NCBI GenBank assembly: GCA_001584585.1
Contig: LSYV01000030.1
Location: 221,260 to 285,259, forward strand
Direction: 5' to 3'
Source: Gonium pectorale
Taxonomy: Eukaryota > Chlorophyta > Chlorophyceae > Chlamydomonadales > Volvocaceae
DNA: 64,000 nucleotides
The translations under genes and the position numbers were made by a program. Below, one piece after another: positions 1 through 15,000 of this stretch (its first letter is position 1; each line of letters begins with the position of its first letter). The notes below the pieces were generated by a model that saw only the letters and a list, made by a program, of their open reading frames with translations, made no database searches and was not told the DNA's origin.

Positions 1-3000
1 CCATCATGCGAGAGCAGCAGCAGTGGGGCAAGCTGCCACAGGAGCACCTGTCGGAGTTCCTGGCCTCGGCCCAGAAGTTTGGCAACATGCTGACGGAGGC
101 CGTGAGCACAGTCACTGGCGGTGTGGAGCTGCGCATCCCCGACCCCAAGTATGGGGATCTGGACCTGAAGCCGGCGGCGCTGGCCAGCGCCGCGGCGGAC
201 GAGGATACGCTGCAAGAGATGGAGGAGTGCCTCACAGAATGGTGCCGCGAGGCTGAGTACCTTCTCAACCAGACCAACAAGATTAAGGACGGCGAGGAGC
301 CCGGCCCTGACACGGAGCTCGAGTACTGGCGCACTCGCATGTCCAACTTCAATTCCATCACGGAACACCTCAAGACGCGCGAGTGCAAGCTGGTGCTGGG
401 CATCTGCTCGCACGCCAAGACCAAGGCGTACCTTCGGTGGAAGGCGCTGGACATCCAGATCACGGACGCAGCCAACGAGGCCAAGGACAACGTGAAGTAC
501 CTGGCCACGCTGGAGAAGTCCCTGGAGCCCATGTACTCGAGCCGCGTGGCGGAGATTAGCGAGTCGCTGCCGGCGCTAATGACCAACATCCGCATGATGT
601 ACACCATCGCGCGCTTCTACAGCACCTCGGAGCACATGACCCGCCTGTTCACGAAGATCACCAACCAGCTGGTGCGCCGCTGCAAGGAGCAGATCATGGA
701 GAACGGCAAGATTTGGGACCAGGACAAGCTGGTGCTCATCGGGAACATGAAGGTAAGCGGGGCTGCTTAAGGGCGGGGGCGGTGTGGGGCGAGGCGATGG
801 CATTTAAGGGTCAAAGCAGGGCAGGTAGTTGGGAGGCCATCGCTGTTCGCCTGGCTTGGCTAGCATGAGCCCGGGCAAAGTGGGCAGGATGGAGGAGCGT
901 CCATGCCACGTTGCCAATATCCCTTGGCACACCTTCTAAATAGCCCTTGCTTTCAGCCAACTCATTCCAACGTGTCAGCGCACGTGTCAGAGCAGGTTCA
1001 TGCCAGCACCGACTACTGGCGTATACCTGATCATACTGGCGGATGAACTACTCAGTCCGGTTACTTCGTTGCCTTGCTTGTGCTGTAGGTGGCTGTGGAG
1101 CTAGCCAACGTGTACCGACAGCAGTACCGGCTGGCCAAGGACACGCTGGCTGCGCAGCCAAAATCGAAGCAGTTCGACTTCGATGAGCAGGTGTGGGATT
1201 TCCCTGGCAGGCATTTGAGTGTGTCTGGGCAGTCTGAGCAGCCCTGCAGTGCTGATAGATGCAGCGTGTGATCGTGGCAATCGTTGACAGTGATTGTGAG
1301 CAAGCTGACTGTTCCTGAAACCAGCCGCCAGCCTGCCTAAAGCTGACGTTCGTACCTCACCCACCGTGCCGTGCTGCCGTTCCCTCAGGCCATCTTCCTC
1401 AAGTTCGACCTGTTCTCCAAGCGCCTCTACAAGCTGATCGACATGTTCACCACCATCCACCAGTTCTCCTCGCTGGAGCAGCACACCCACATCGAGGGCC
1501 TGGACTCAATGCTGAAGTCGCTCAACAACATCATCGACGACGTGAAGCGAAAGCCGTACGACCTGCTGGACTACTGCAAGAACGCCTTCGACCGCGACTT
1601 CCTCGAGTTCAACGTCAACATCAACGACCTCGAGCTGCAGTTACAGGTGCGGGCCTGCATTAGGCGGGACACGAGTGAGGTGGCCATGCGTCCTGAGACC
1701 GAGTTGACGATGCAGAGTGCCTCCTGTCAGCTCTTGTGGTCATCTGCAATGCGTCGACCCCGCGTCTGCCATCTGGAGGGCTTCGCGGTTTGCATTGTGG
1801 GGCCCTGCTCACCTGATGCTGCACCCGGTAGCTCATGGGCGCTCTCCGTTCCCTTGACCTACCTCCACAGGGTTTTGTGAACGCTTCGTTCGAGAACATC
1901 ACGTCCACGGAGCACGCGCTGTCGCTGCTGGCGCAATTCCAGGCCATTATGCAGCGTGAGACGCTCAAGCAGGACTTGGAGAACAAGTACATGGTCATCT
2001 TTCAGAACTACGCCAAGGACTTGGACGCGGTGCAGAAGCTGTACGAGAAGCACAAGTACGAGCCGCCTGTGCCGCGCAATGCACCGCCCGTGGCGGGCAA
2101 CATCATGTGGGCGCGCCAGCTGCTGCGCCGCATCGAGGCGCCCATGCAACGCTTTGCGCAAAATAAGAACCTGCTGGCGGCCAAGGAGTCCAAGAAGATC
2201 ATCAAGACCTACAACAAGGTGTGGGCGGCGGGCTTTTTGTATGGCGCATGCACTTGGTGGTCTAGGGAGTTCTCCTAGGGTGGGGCAGGGCGGGTCTGGG
2301 TTGTGGGCATACAGGCTTGTGGCCGGCTGAACTAGCCTTCCGACCGGGTTCCAATACTTTTCAGCAACTGTGCAGCATCTCAAACCCAGAACATGGCCAT
2401 CTACCACTCCCGCATCGCAGGTCGCCAAGGCACTGATCGAGTTCGAGACCCTGTGGCACCAGGCCTGGATCAAGTCCATTGAGCAGTGCAAGGCAGGCCT
2501 GGCGGCGCCGCTGCTGGTGCAGCACCCGGACACGGGCAAGATTCTCGTCAATTTTGATAAGGAGATCATGCAGCTTGTGCGCGAGGCCAAGTACATGCAG
2601 CGCTTCAATATCGCAGTGCCGGAGAGCGCGCAGATGGTGCTGCTGCAGGAGGAGAAGTTCAAGTTCTACCACAACCAGCTGACGCATTTGGTGCGAGAGT
2701 ACGAGGCCATCCTATCCCGCGTGGCGCCCACCATCAAGCCGCTGCTGCGGCCTCACCTGGATGATATGGAGCGCAAGATTTCGCCCGGCTTCGCGGTGCT
2801 CACCTGGACCAGCCTCAACATCGACGGCTACCTGCACCGCTTTAAGCAGGTGAAATGTGCTAGATTACCGAGTTCGAAGATTTACCCCTGCGGCGAGGAA
2901 TGAGGACAGGGGAACGCACCGTTAGCCGTGACAGCGTGTGTACGTCCCTGGGTTCTGTGCACGGCACTCCGTCTTACCTGCCCGCCTGATCCACGTCGTA

Positions 3001-6000
3001 CTAATCCATGTTCGCTCCGTAATTGTCAATGCGCAGGGCCTGGCCCGCCTCGAGGAGTTGGTCCGCAAGGTGCTTGACCTGGTGGAGAACCGTGTTGAGT
3101 CCAACCTGCGCGCCATCTCCAACACCATGCTGGTGGAGATGTCTCCCGACCGCTCCTTCACGTACGAGGAGTTTGTCACCACGCAGCAGCGCTTTCAAAA
3201 GAAGCAGGCCGAGCAGCTGGCAATCCGCAACGAGGAGGTACGGGCAGGTTCTGAGCTTGGTTTTGATCCGGGCCTGAGATCGACGAGGGTGTAATGCATG
3301 GAGCCACGCGGGCTTGGAGCCATGGGAGCGTGGATTCATGGGAGGCAGGGCCCGGTGGGGCCGAAGCTGCTTGCCGTGATTCTGTGCCCTATGTGGTGCG
3401 GCGTAGGTTCGGCGTGCCATTGAGGACCTGCTGGCGCTGGTACACAACTATCCGCGCGAGAACACGGACACGGCGCTGGACGAGAAGGAGGTGACGCTCT
3501 TCGTGCGGCACTTCTCGAAGACCATGTACAACGCCATCCTGGCCTGCACGTTGCGCAGCCTGCAGGTGCGGCCCGGGTAGACTAGTGCCTCTGTGGGCTG
3601 GGCTGGTCACCGGTGTTGCCAAGTGTCCGCCTTCTGCACAGCTCCGTGGGCTCCAAGACTTCGGCGAACACGCTTCCTCTGCAGGCGATGAAGCGGCGCC
3701 TGGGCTCCAAGACTTCGACGGGCATCTTCTTCATGGAGCGCCCCTTCTTCGATGTCGACGTGGAGCTTAAGGTTGTTGAACAGGGGCAATGGGGGACTTG
3801 ATCCACACATGTACTTACGTGCGTTGCCTGAATAGACCAAAGAAGCATCCAAGAAGCAACATCACAACTGGCACGCAAGACCTAAACGCCGGCCGTATCC
3901 CTTGCCATGGCGCAGGTGCCGTGCGTTTGCATGAACCCCAACCTTGAGGAAATCCAGGCCGCTATCAATCAGTGCGCTAAGAAGGTGCTCACCACTTCGA
4001 AGCAGCTACCGGCATGGGGCATGGACGTGGCCACCTACCACGAGCTCATTGCGCAGGACAAGGAAATCGTCAAGGCCGTGCTGCGCCTCACGGGTGCGTG
4101 CCGTTTGTGGCCTGCCATGGGTGGTGGGCTGGTCCGGGACAGCAGGGCGGTCAATAGGCCCCTTACCATAGCTGGCCCCGGCGCATGGCCATGCAAGCAG
4201 ATGTGGCTTGGGCTTAGCTGTTCCGCTGCCTTCGTAATCTGCCTTGCTCCCTTTCCAGACCCGTAGCTGAATGTTCCCCGCCACTGCCCTTTCTGCATAG
4301 CTTGAGTTTTGCTGGTGTGCCACCGGCCCTTGTCCGTTGTTGCGCCCCGTAGGCTCCGTTGAGGGCATCAAAGTGCAGGTGACGGACTACATCCGCACCT
4401 TCGACCGTTACGAGTTCCTCTGGAAGGAGGACCTGCAGGCCGCCTACGACCAGTTCATGCGCACCAACCCGACGCTCGAGGCCTTTGAGGCGGAGCTGAA
4501 GAAATACATGGCAATCGAGACGGAGGTGGCCAGCATCCAGGCCGTCAATAATATCGGCGCGCTGTCACTAGAGACGATGCCGCTCAAGAACAGCCTCAAG
4601 GCGGAGGCGGTATCGTGGAAGACTCAGTTTGCCCAGAACCTGCACAAGCAATGTTCGGATGACCTCAAGGCCTTCGACAGCTACATCCGGTGGGTGCGGC
4701 TTGCAGTGAAGACAGAGGGGATATGTATGGGGACGCGTCGTCGGCGCCTTCGCATCGTGGGGCTTCGGGCTTCCCCCTGGGGTGCGGGTATGTGTAATGA
4801 AGAATGGAAACATGTGGTGTCGCGGGTGGGGCATGCTGGTAGGTTTTTGTGTTGTGCTTGGGATTGACCTCACACCGCCAGCTCGTAACGGTGGACCAAG
4901 TCGCGGGTACATCTTGCCTCGCTAGACACGTGATGGCATTGATGGCACTTGGTTATGTGTGGCACTCTTGCTTTGTTGAGACCCAACTTCGGCAATGCCT
5001 ACACGTGGTGCTGCTTGTTTGGCTGACCCGTGTAAGCCCGCCACCTGGTGTAGGGACACGAACTCCAAGTTCCATCGTAAGATTGAGGACCTGGAGGACG
5101 TGCGCAATGTGATGGCGGTGCTTAAGGAGGTTCGCGAGAAGGAGTCGGAGATTGACAACCTAATCGGGCCAATCGAGGAGATGTACGGCCTCCTTATGCG
5201 CTACGAGGTCCGCGTGCCCAAGGAGGAGACCACCATGGTCAGCGACCTGCGCTACGGCTGGAAGAAGCTCAAGAAGGTGCGTTGCAGAGGCGGATCGGAT
5301 GGGTATGGACGCACATCTGAGATGGCTTCGGTGGGCGCGCTTTGCGGCATTGTTAAGGGCTGTAGGGACATTCATTTTGCCGCCCATCTGCTTAAGCTGC
5401 TGGCAATTCGCTTCTGCGCTTTTGTGGTGTGGCTGAAGGCCCAACCGACGGATGTTTGCTCCCCATGCCCCACGAACCGCAGGTCGCTACTGAGGTGTCC
5501 GACAACCTGACCCGCCTGCAAGTGGGCTTCAAGCGCGAGCTGATCAAGGAGGTCAAGACGTTTGTGGTGGATGCTCAGATGTTCCGCAAGGACTGGGAGG
5601 CCAACGGCCCCATGGTTCCCGGGCTGGACCCCATGGAGGCGGTTGACCGCTTGCGCAAGTTCCAGCAGATGTTCGAGGTGTGGCAGGCGGCAGGGCGGCT
5701 GCGGGCTGGGGCCAAGTTGGAGCAGCCTTGCAGCCTTGGACGCCGACGTAATTTTAGCAGCAGCCCAGAGCTACCTGCGTCTGCGCGGAGCTCGGTGTAT
5801 GTTCGGTTGGGTTGGCTTTTTGCCTGTGTCGTTTGACTCCATACAACGTGCCCCACCCTGCCTGCTGCCGCCCATAGGTCCGCAAGCGCAAGTGGGAGAA
5901 CTACAGTAGCGGCGAGGAGCTGTTCGGCCTGCCGGTGACACAATACCCCGAGCTTGAGCAGACGGAGAAGGAGATTCAGATGCTGGACCGCCTGTACAGC

Positions 6001-9000
6001 CTGTACGTGACCGTCATCACCACAATTAAGGGCTACGGAGACTACTTCTGGGTCGACGTGGTGGAGAAGATTGATGAGATGGGCGAGCAGGTTCTGCAGT
6101 ACCAGAACCAGTCTAAGAAGCTGCCCAAGGCGCTGCGCGACTGGCCGGCCTACAATGCCTGCCGCAAGACCATCGACGATTTTCTGGAGATGCTGCCGCT
6201 TTTCCAGGCGCTAACGCACAAGTCCATGCGCGAGCGGCACTGGAAGGAGGTGATGCACATCACCGGCCACGACCTCAACCTGGCGGAGGACGTGTTTAAG
6301 CTGCAGGTGCGGGGCTAGTGCGGCTCCTGCAGAGGAGGGATGGCGGCGGGAGGAGAAGAGTGGATGGCTAGAGGGGGGCAGGGCAGGGCCCCGGGGCTGC
6401 GGTTGGGGTTCCCATGTTGCAATGGTGCTAGGAAGGGTTTGGTATACGCTTCGGATGAGACGCGGGTTATCTGCGCGCGCTTGGTTATCTTGACAAACAC
6501 CTGATGGGTAGACTGCACCATTCGCATGCTTTTACGGCCGTCTGCCCTGTATTGAATCTGCCCACCCCCGCCCACTCACCCCGCCTCCGGCTCCCTTCTG
6601 CAGCACCTTCTGGACAGCCACCTGCTACAGCATCGCGAGGATATCGAGGAACTGACCAGCGCGGCGGTGAAGGAGGAGATGATTGAGGTGAAGCTGGCGC
6701 AGCTTAAGGCCGACTGGGCCAACCAGAACCTGGCGTTCGCAGAGTACAAAAACCGTGGCCCTGTTATACTCAAGCCAAGTGACACCAGCGAGCTAATGGA
6801 GAAGCTCGAGGAGAGCCAGATGACGCTCGGATCCATGGCCACCAACCGGTGAGCGCGCGCCGCCAAAAGCGCCAGGATGGGTATTAGTGATCGGGCTCTA
6901 GCATGGAGTTCAAACGATGTCGGTTGTTCCGTCTAGAACCGCAACAAGCCAAGAACCCGATGCTGGTGTCCCACCCATATCCTGACTGTCCACAGGTACT
7001 CCGCGCCCTTCCGCGAGGAGGTGCAGGCCTGGTCGCTGAAGCTATCGACCGTGTCGGAAATCATCGAGCAGTGGCTCATGGTGCAGAGCATGTGGCAGTA
7101 CATGGAGGCGGTGTTCAGCGGCGGTGATATTGTCAAGCAGCTGCCGCAGGAGGCCAAGCGCTTCCTCAACATCGACAAGAACTTCATGAAGATCGTGTCG
7201 AACGCGCTGGAGACGCAGAATGTGATCAACACATGCTATGGCAACGAGCTCATGAAGAACATGCTGCCCCACCTGCACGAGCAGCTGGAGATGTGCCAGA
7301 AGAGCCTTAGCGCCTACCTGGAGCAGAAGCGCGCGGAATTCCCGCGGTGAGACGTTTGGCGTATGTTTCTTTTTGCGGTTTTGTACGGATGCAGTACCTG
7401 GGCACGGTTGCGCTGGGTGGCTAGGTACGGGGACCTTGCATCCAGGTGGTGTGGTGTGGTGTGGTGTGGTGTGGTGTGGTGTGCGACATAGTGCTGACAA
7501 GATGCATGCAACCGGTCATATCTCTACATGTCCCTTTCACCCTGCCTCCCGCAGCTTCTACTTCGTGTCGGACCCCACCCTGCTGGAGATCCTGTCTCTG
7601 GGCTCTGACCCGCCTTCCGTCGTGCCGCACTTCCAGTCCGGCCTGTTCGACTCACTGGCCAATGTCACGTTTGACCGCGTCGACAAGACGCGCATGACCG
7701 AGATGTTTAGTCAGCAGAACGAGAAGGTGAGGGACTGGACTGGTACGAGTCGCTGTGTGTAGGGATTACCACGAGACTAGGTAGGGATAGGGCTAGGGTT
7801 TTGCTTCCTGCGTCAAGCTTATTTGTGTCATTGGCGGCGCACGACTACGATCTGCCCAGGCGCCATGTTTAACCGGACGCCCGTGTACGCGCCTTCAGGT
7901 GGAATTCGAGCGGCCGGTAGATGCCAAGGGCAACATCGAGGTGTGGCTGCAGCGCCTGGTGGACGGCATGCAGGATACGGTCAAGCAAATTATCAAGCGC
8001 GCCGTACGGAACGTGGCGGAGATGCCGTTGGAGGACTTCGTGTTCGGGCACCCCGCGCAGGTGTGGCAGTCATAGGCAACGGAGCAGGAGATCCGCTAGG
8101 GGCAATTGGTGTCTCGTGGCCTGGGCAAGGCCATGTGTTCCGTCTTGTACCCTCTTTCATCGGCAGTGCTGGGGTTGCACGAGGGCTTTTCCACTTTGCA
8201 GGCCAACACGTTGCCCCATACTACCCTCTCTCCGCACGGCTGTCGAGTTCACACTGTTTGCCTCGCTTTCCGCCTCCCATGTAGGTTGCGCTGCTGGGCA
8301 TCCAGTTCCAGTGGACCGCGGAGACGCAGTCTGCGCTGACGAATGCCAAGCTGGACAAGGGCATCATGAACAAAAACTTCAAGAAGGTGGATCTGCTGCT
8401 TCGTGACATGGTCAACATCACCGTGCGCTCCGACCTAACGCGTAACCAGCGCACCAACCTGGAGACCTGCATCACGGTGCACATGCACCAGAAGGAGTCA
8501 ACCGAGGACCTGGTCAAGAAGAAGATCAAGGACCCGACCGACTTCGAATGGCTCAAGCAGGTGTGCTGTGTGGATTGCGGGTGACGGGCAAGGCGGAGTG
8601 CTTGGGACACGCGCCTTGTCAGATTGTACTTGGGCCTGCTTTTCCATGTGCACCTCGCTGCCTCCCATTCAGTAACCACGATGTCAACCTCTCCACAGGT
8701 GCGCTTCTACTGGCGCGACGACAAGGACACCGTCATCATCTCCATCTGCGACGTGGACTTCGAATACTCGTTCGAGTACCTGGGCGTGAAGGAGCGCCTC
8801 GTCATCACACCGCTTACCGACGTCTGCTACATCACACTGTCCCAGGCTCTCGGCATGTTCCTCGGCGGCGCGCCGGCTGGCCCTGCGGGTAGGTTAGCGA
8901 TCGAGCGCCCGTCTGCGGACGGATGCCTTCACGTACAGTACACTTTCGCGTACGGTATGCTTCCGCCGGTGCCGAAGTTGCTACCGCGACCGTGCCTAAA

Positions 9001-12000
9001 GAAGAAGTGGCTGAGCTTGTGCGATGCCCGTGTAGCAGCCTTCCCGTGATCGGCTGACTAAGCTGGTTCTGAAATGTGTGGCGCGGTCATTTGCAGGTAC
9101 CGGCAAGACGGAGACCACCAAGGACCTCGGTAACACGCTGGGCAAGTATGTGGTGGTGTTCAACTGCTCGGATCAGTTCGACTACACCTACATGGGCAAG
9201 ATCTACAAGGGCCTGGCGCAGTCGGGCCTTTGGGGATGCTTCGATGAGTTCAACCGCATCAACCTTGACGTTTTGTCGGTGTGCGCGCAGCAGGTGCGGG
9301 CGAACTTGCATGTATTGTAGGCCTGGATGGGCACGGTCCTGGGCCTTTCTGCCCTGCATTCAGCTCCTCACCTGTCCTGTGGGATCCTGACGTTTGATGC
9401 ATGTTGGCCTTGCGCCCAATGCAGGTGTACTGCATCCTGTCGGCCATCCGCGAACGCAAGAAGAACTTCGTGTTCACGGATGGCAACACGGTGTCCCTGG
9501 ACCCGCGTGTGGGCTTCTTCATTACCATGAACCCCGGCTACGCGGGCCGCCAGGAGCTGCCCGAGAACCTGAAGGCGCTCTTCCGCGGTGTCACCATGAT
9601 GGTGCCCAACCGCCAGATCATCATGAAGGTGCGTGGTAGCCAGATGAGACTGAGTAGTTCTTCCAATGCGGACCCCATAGCAGTCGGCTACCGTAGATGT
9701 CACCCGTACCAGGCTTGGCAACTCCTAAGGCTCTACGGAAGCAACTGTAATTGCTGTGGCAGTCTTCACCTTTTCCAAACTCGGCCTGCACTCACAGGTC
9801 AAGCTGGCCGCCTGCGGCTACCAGGACAACGACATTCTGTCCAAGAAGTTCTTCGTGCTGTACGGCCTGTGCGAGCAGCAGTTGTCCAAGCAGGCGCACT
9901 ACGATTTCGGCCTGCGCAACATTCTGTCGGTGCTGCGCACCGCCGGCGCCTCCAAGCGCCAGGCACCCGACAAGAGTGAGGTGTTCCTCATGATGCGCAC
10001 GCTGCGCGACATGAACATGTCCAAGTTTGTGGCCGAGGACGTGCCGTTGTTCCTGTCGCTCATCGACGACCTGTTCCCCGGCCTCAAGGCCGATCGCAAC
10101 AGCTTTCCAGAAGTCAGCAAGGCGCTAGAGAAGGTGGTAGCCGAGCGCGGCCTGCAGGTACGCGAGCTGATGGGGGTAACGGTTGGGCATGATGGCGATG
10201 ACCAAATCAGGACCAAAGCACACGCGGTTTGCCCATGCTGTGTTGGCTCTGTTGCCACGTTACCTGTGAGTCGCCCCTCCGTGTTATGGTACACTCTTGA
10301 CACGCTCAAGCCCTCAACTCGCAGGCTCACCCCACGTGGATGAACAAGTGCATCCAGTTGTACGAGACGTACCTGGTGCGCCATGGCATCATGTTGGTGG
10401 GCCCCAGCGGCAGCGGCAAGACCGCCATCTGCGAGTGCCTGGCGGCAGCGCTGACGGAGCTCGGTACCAAGCACGTCATCTGGCGCATGAACCCCAAAGC
10501 CATCACCGCGCCGCAAATGTTTGGCCGCCGTGACGACGCCACCGGCGACTGGACGGACGGCATCTTTGCGGTGCTGTGGCGCCGCGCCGCCAAGAACAAG
10601 AACCAGAACACGTGGATCGTGCTGGATGGCCCCGTTGATGCCATCTGGATCGAGAACCTCAACACCGTGCTGGACGACAACAAGGTGCTCACGCTGGCCA
10701 ATGGTGACCGCATCCTGATGACGCCGGCCATGAAGGTGGGCGGCTTGGTCTGCCGGGGTGGAAGGAAGGCTAACCTGTTCAACCCAGCCTCGAAACTGGA
10801 TCGTATCTTCCTCGGCGTCTTTACACTGGCCCTTATTTTTCTAATGTGCCGGGCCACAGGCGATGTTCGAGCCCGAGAACCTGAACAATGCCTCGCCAGC
10901 CACCGTATCACGTGCTGGCATCATTTATGTGTCGGACGTGGAACTGGGCTGGGAGCCCGTGGTCAAGAGCTGGCTGCAGAAGCGTGACCCCACGGAGATG
11001 ACCTTCCTGGAGCCGCTTTTCGCCAAGTACATTGACCGCATGCTCGAGTCTGTGCGCATCAGCCTCAAGCCCGTCATGTACAACGAGCAGGTTGGTCGTG
11101 TTATCGTTGAAATGGTTACTGCAGGGCGGCGCGTTGCAGTCGCAATGACGGGCAGGATGTCAGCGATCTTCGTCGTGTTCCTTGTCGTACCACGTTCCCC
11201 TACCTCCCCGTATCATTAGATTTCTATCGTACAGATCAGGCCCGCTGACCTGGACCGTTTGCCGACTCTCGTCCTCCAACTTTCCTTCGCCTTCACCCAT
11301 GCTCGTGCAGGTGAGCATCGTCGGCACCCTGATGACGCTGCTCAACGGTTATTTGCGCTCCGTCAGGGAGGCGGGCACCGTGCTGTCGGACGCTAAGTAC
11401 GAGCGCATCTTCTTATATTGCCTCACCTGGAGCCTGGGCGGGCTTCTGGAGATGAAGGAGCGGCCGCTATTCGACCAAGAGCTGCGCAGCTTTGCGGCGA
11501 ACATGCCGCCCAAGGACGACGACAGCGACACGATCTTCGAATACCTGGTCAACAGCGCCGACGCTGAGTGGCTGCACTGGCGCAACTGCGTGCCCGTCTG
11601 GCACTACCCGAAGAACGACGAGAAGCCCAAGTACGCGCAGCTTGTCATCCCCACGCTCGACTCGGTGCGCTACGAGAAGCTGCTGACTCTGTCGTACAAT
11701 GTCGACCGCGCGACACTGCTGGTAGGCGGCCCCGGTACCGCCAAGACCAACACCATCAACCAGTTCATCGCCAAGTTCAACCCCGACACCACCACCAACA
11801 AGACCATTACCTTCTCCAGCCTCACGAGCCCGGGCATCTTCCAGATGTCGATCGAGGGTGCAGTGGAGAAGCGCCAGGGCCGCACCTTTGGTCCGCCCGG
11901 TGGAAAGCAGATGTGCATCTTTGTGGACGACATCTCGATGCCCTACATCAACGAGTGGGGGGACCAGGTGACCAACGAGATCGTGCGTCAGCTGCTGGAG

Positions 12001-15000
12001 CAGGGCGGCATGTACTCGCTGGAGAAGCCCATTGGTGACATGAAGTTCATCACGGACGTGCGCTACGTGGCGGCCATGAACACGCCGGGTGGCGGCAAGA
12101 ACGACATTCCCAACCGCCTCAAGCGCCAGGTGGGGTGCGCCGGGGCAAGGTGCATTGAAAGGAAGCGTTCAAGCGCTGTCAAGGCGTACTGAAGTTGTAC
12201 CAGTTTTGGTTTCAATTATTAACCGATCACGGTCTAGGATGATCATCAAGCTACGTTCATACTTCGGTATCTCATACGACTACCCGCGATAGTTTGGCCA
12301 ACGATTATGTACGTGCCCTGGAACCTGTTACCCTGACGTGGCCTTGTGCAACCCTCCTGCTTGGCCCGCCCGCCAATCGGCCTGAATACCCGCACCATGC
12401 AGTTCGCAATCTTCAACGTGCCACTGCCGTCGGTTGCTGCCATCAACGGCATCTTTGGCAAGCTGGTGGAGGGCCGCTTCAGCAGGGACGTGTTCTGCGA
12501 GGAGGTGGTCTATGTTGCCAGCAAGCTGGTGCCGCTAACCATCACGCTGTGGAACCGCATCCAGACCAAGATGTTGCCCACGCCTGCCAAATTCCACTAC
12601 CTCTTCAACATGCGTGAGCTGTCCAAGGTGTTCCAGGGCGTCATCCTGGCCGCCCGCGACCGCTTCAACCTGCTGGTGGGCGACTCGGCAGTGTACGGGG
12701 GCAACGTGAACTCGCCCGAGGGCTACCTGCTGGGCCTGTGGGTACACGAGTGCCGCCGCGTCTTCTCCGACAAACTCATTAGCTACGACGACAAGAACTG
12801 GGTGGATAAGGCCATCTTCGACCTGTGCCGCGACAACTTCTCGTCCGACCTGGTCAAGCAGGTGTGTGGAGACTTACGGTTGGGTGGGAGCGTGGGCGTG
12901 TGTCTGGCCGGGCGGGCCGCACACCGTGACTGATTGCCTTTCATCCACTCACTTGACCATGGGCGACTGCTAACACTCTCTTACTCTCTCGCAACAAGCA
13001 AGCGGTAGGAACACATGGTTTAGCCACAGAAATATCAGCTAATGGCCAATCCAGTAGGCAGGTGGGCAAGGTGGTAGATGGAGCATTAGCCGGCTTGTGG
13101 TTCTTGGTATCGGCTGCGCGTGGACTGGTACAGGTCGTACAAGGCGTTGTCTTTACGTTCCCCTCCATATGTTTCCTGCTCGCCCAGGTGGAGGAGCCGC
13201 TGTACTTCGTCGACTTCCTGCGTGAGCCGGTGGTTGACGACGACACGGGCGAGATCATTGACGGTCACCCCAGCTTCTACGAGGCGGTGCCGGGCGGCCT
13301 GCCCGAGGTGCGCACGCGTGTGGAGGCGCTGCAGCGGCGTTTCAACGAGGAGTCCAAGTTCATCAAGCTTGAGCTGGTGCTGTTCACGGACGCGCTGATG
13401 CACCTTATGCGCATCACCCGCCTGCTGGCCATGGCCCGCGGCTCGGCCCTGCTGGTGGGCGTGGGCGGCAGTGGCAAGCAGTCGCTGTCACGTCTGTCGG
13501 CGTACATTGCCGGCGCGTACCCCTTCCAGATCACTATCACCAAGACGTACAATACGGCAAACCTGTTTGAGGACGTCAAGGGCCTGTACAAGATTGCGGG
13601 CTTTAAGGGCCAGCCGGTGTGCTTCATCTTCACGGACGCTGAGGTCAAGGACGAGAGCTTCCTGGAGTACATCAACCAGATCCTCATGACGGGTGAGAAT
13701 GATCGTGTCGGTGTCTTGGCAGGACGGTAGGTGGCGGGCGGCGGCGGCGAGGCAAGCCACACGCTTGTTCTAGCGCACCATCTCTGCATTTGCTCGTTCG
13801 TCCTGAGAGGCTTCGAGGCTTGACGGCGTGGCTTTGTGACCGCAGGCGAGGTCGCCGGCCTGCTGACCAAGGAGGATCAGGACATGATCGTCAACGACAT
13901 CCGCCCCATTATGAAGCACCAGGCGCCGGGTGTTCCCGATACGTACGACAACCTTTACAACTTCTTCCTCAACCGCGTGCGCGACAACCTTCACGTCGTG
14001 CTGTGCTTTTCGCCTGTGGGCGCCAAGTTCGCGCGGCGTGCACAGCAGTTCCCCGGCCTCATCAACGGGTGCACCATCGACTGGTGAGCTTCCCTGAAGC
14101 GGGCGATCAAGATGCAAACCCAATAATGCAAGAGGCAGATGCGCAGGGTTGCAATTGCGAGCACGCCTGTACATATTGAAACCCTTTTGCCCCCATTGCC
14201 TGTGTCTTGCGTGCCAGGTTCTTGCCGTGGCCGGAAGAGGCGCTGACGTCCGTGTCGGGGAAGTTCATCGACGAGTTCTCGATGGCCTGCCCCAAGGAGG
14301 TCAAGCACCAGCTCAAGTCCCTCATGGGCCACACGCACGTGTTTGTCACCAGCGCCTGCAAGGAGTACTTTGACAAGTACCGCCGCTATGTGTACGTCAC
14401 TCCCAAGTCCTACCTCTCCTTCCTGCAGGTGTGCATGGGACGAAAGGGTTGGCGTACGGCTGTTGCACTCCCTGCAGCCTAAACACTTATTGTGTGGTTG
14501 GGTTCCCGGCTTTGACCACTTACTGCCACTGGCCTTCCTCTACATCTCTTATGGCATCCCCTGTCCGAATCGCAGGGCTACAAGGAGCTGTACTCAAAAA
14601 AGTGGTCGTTCACCAAGGAGCTGGCCTATCAGATTGAGGCGGGTCTGCAGAAGATGTTTGAGGCCAAGGCGGATGTGAACAAGATGAAGGCAGAGTTGGC
14701 AGTCAAAAACCAGGACCTGGCGGTGTCGGCCAAGGAGGCGGAGGCGCTGCTGAAGCAAATCAGCGAAAGTACCGCCATCGCTGAGAAGGAGAAGCAGAAG
14801 GTCGCGGTCATTGTGGATGCGGTGAGTGTGCTGGTGTGTGGGGCTGGGTAGGGGCCGCGCGTTGGCCGGGCGGGTCTGCGCTTAGCGCCCCCGTGACATA
14901 GGAGTGCAGCGTGTGTTTAGTAAGAACGCAAGCGGTTGTAATTCGTCTCTCAGCTGTGGATGGTGGTTTCTCGCTCCCCGCATGACTTTGCAGGTTACCA

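Noticed and set aside
7780..7805. Telomere-like text (TAGGGATAGGGCTAGGGTTTT)
   Set aside because: Too short and imperfect compared with the TTTTAGGG algal telomere repeat, and it lies inside a dynein intron.
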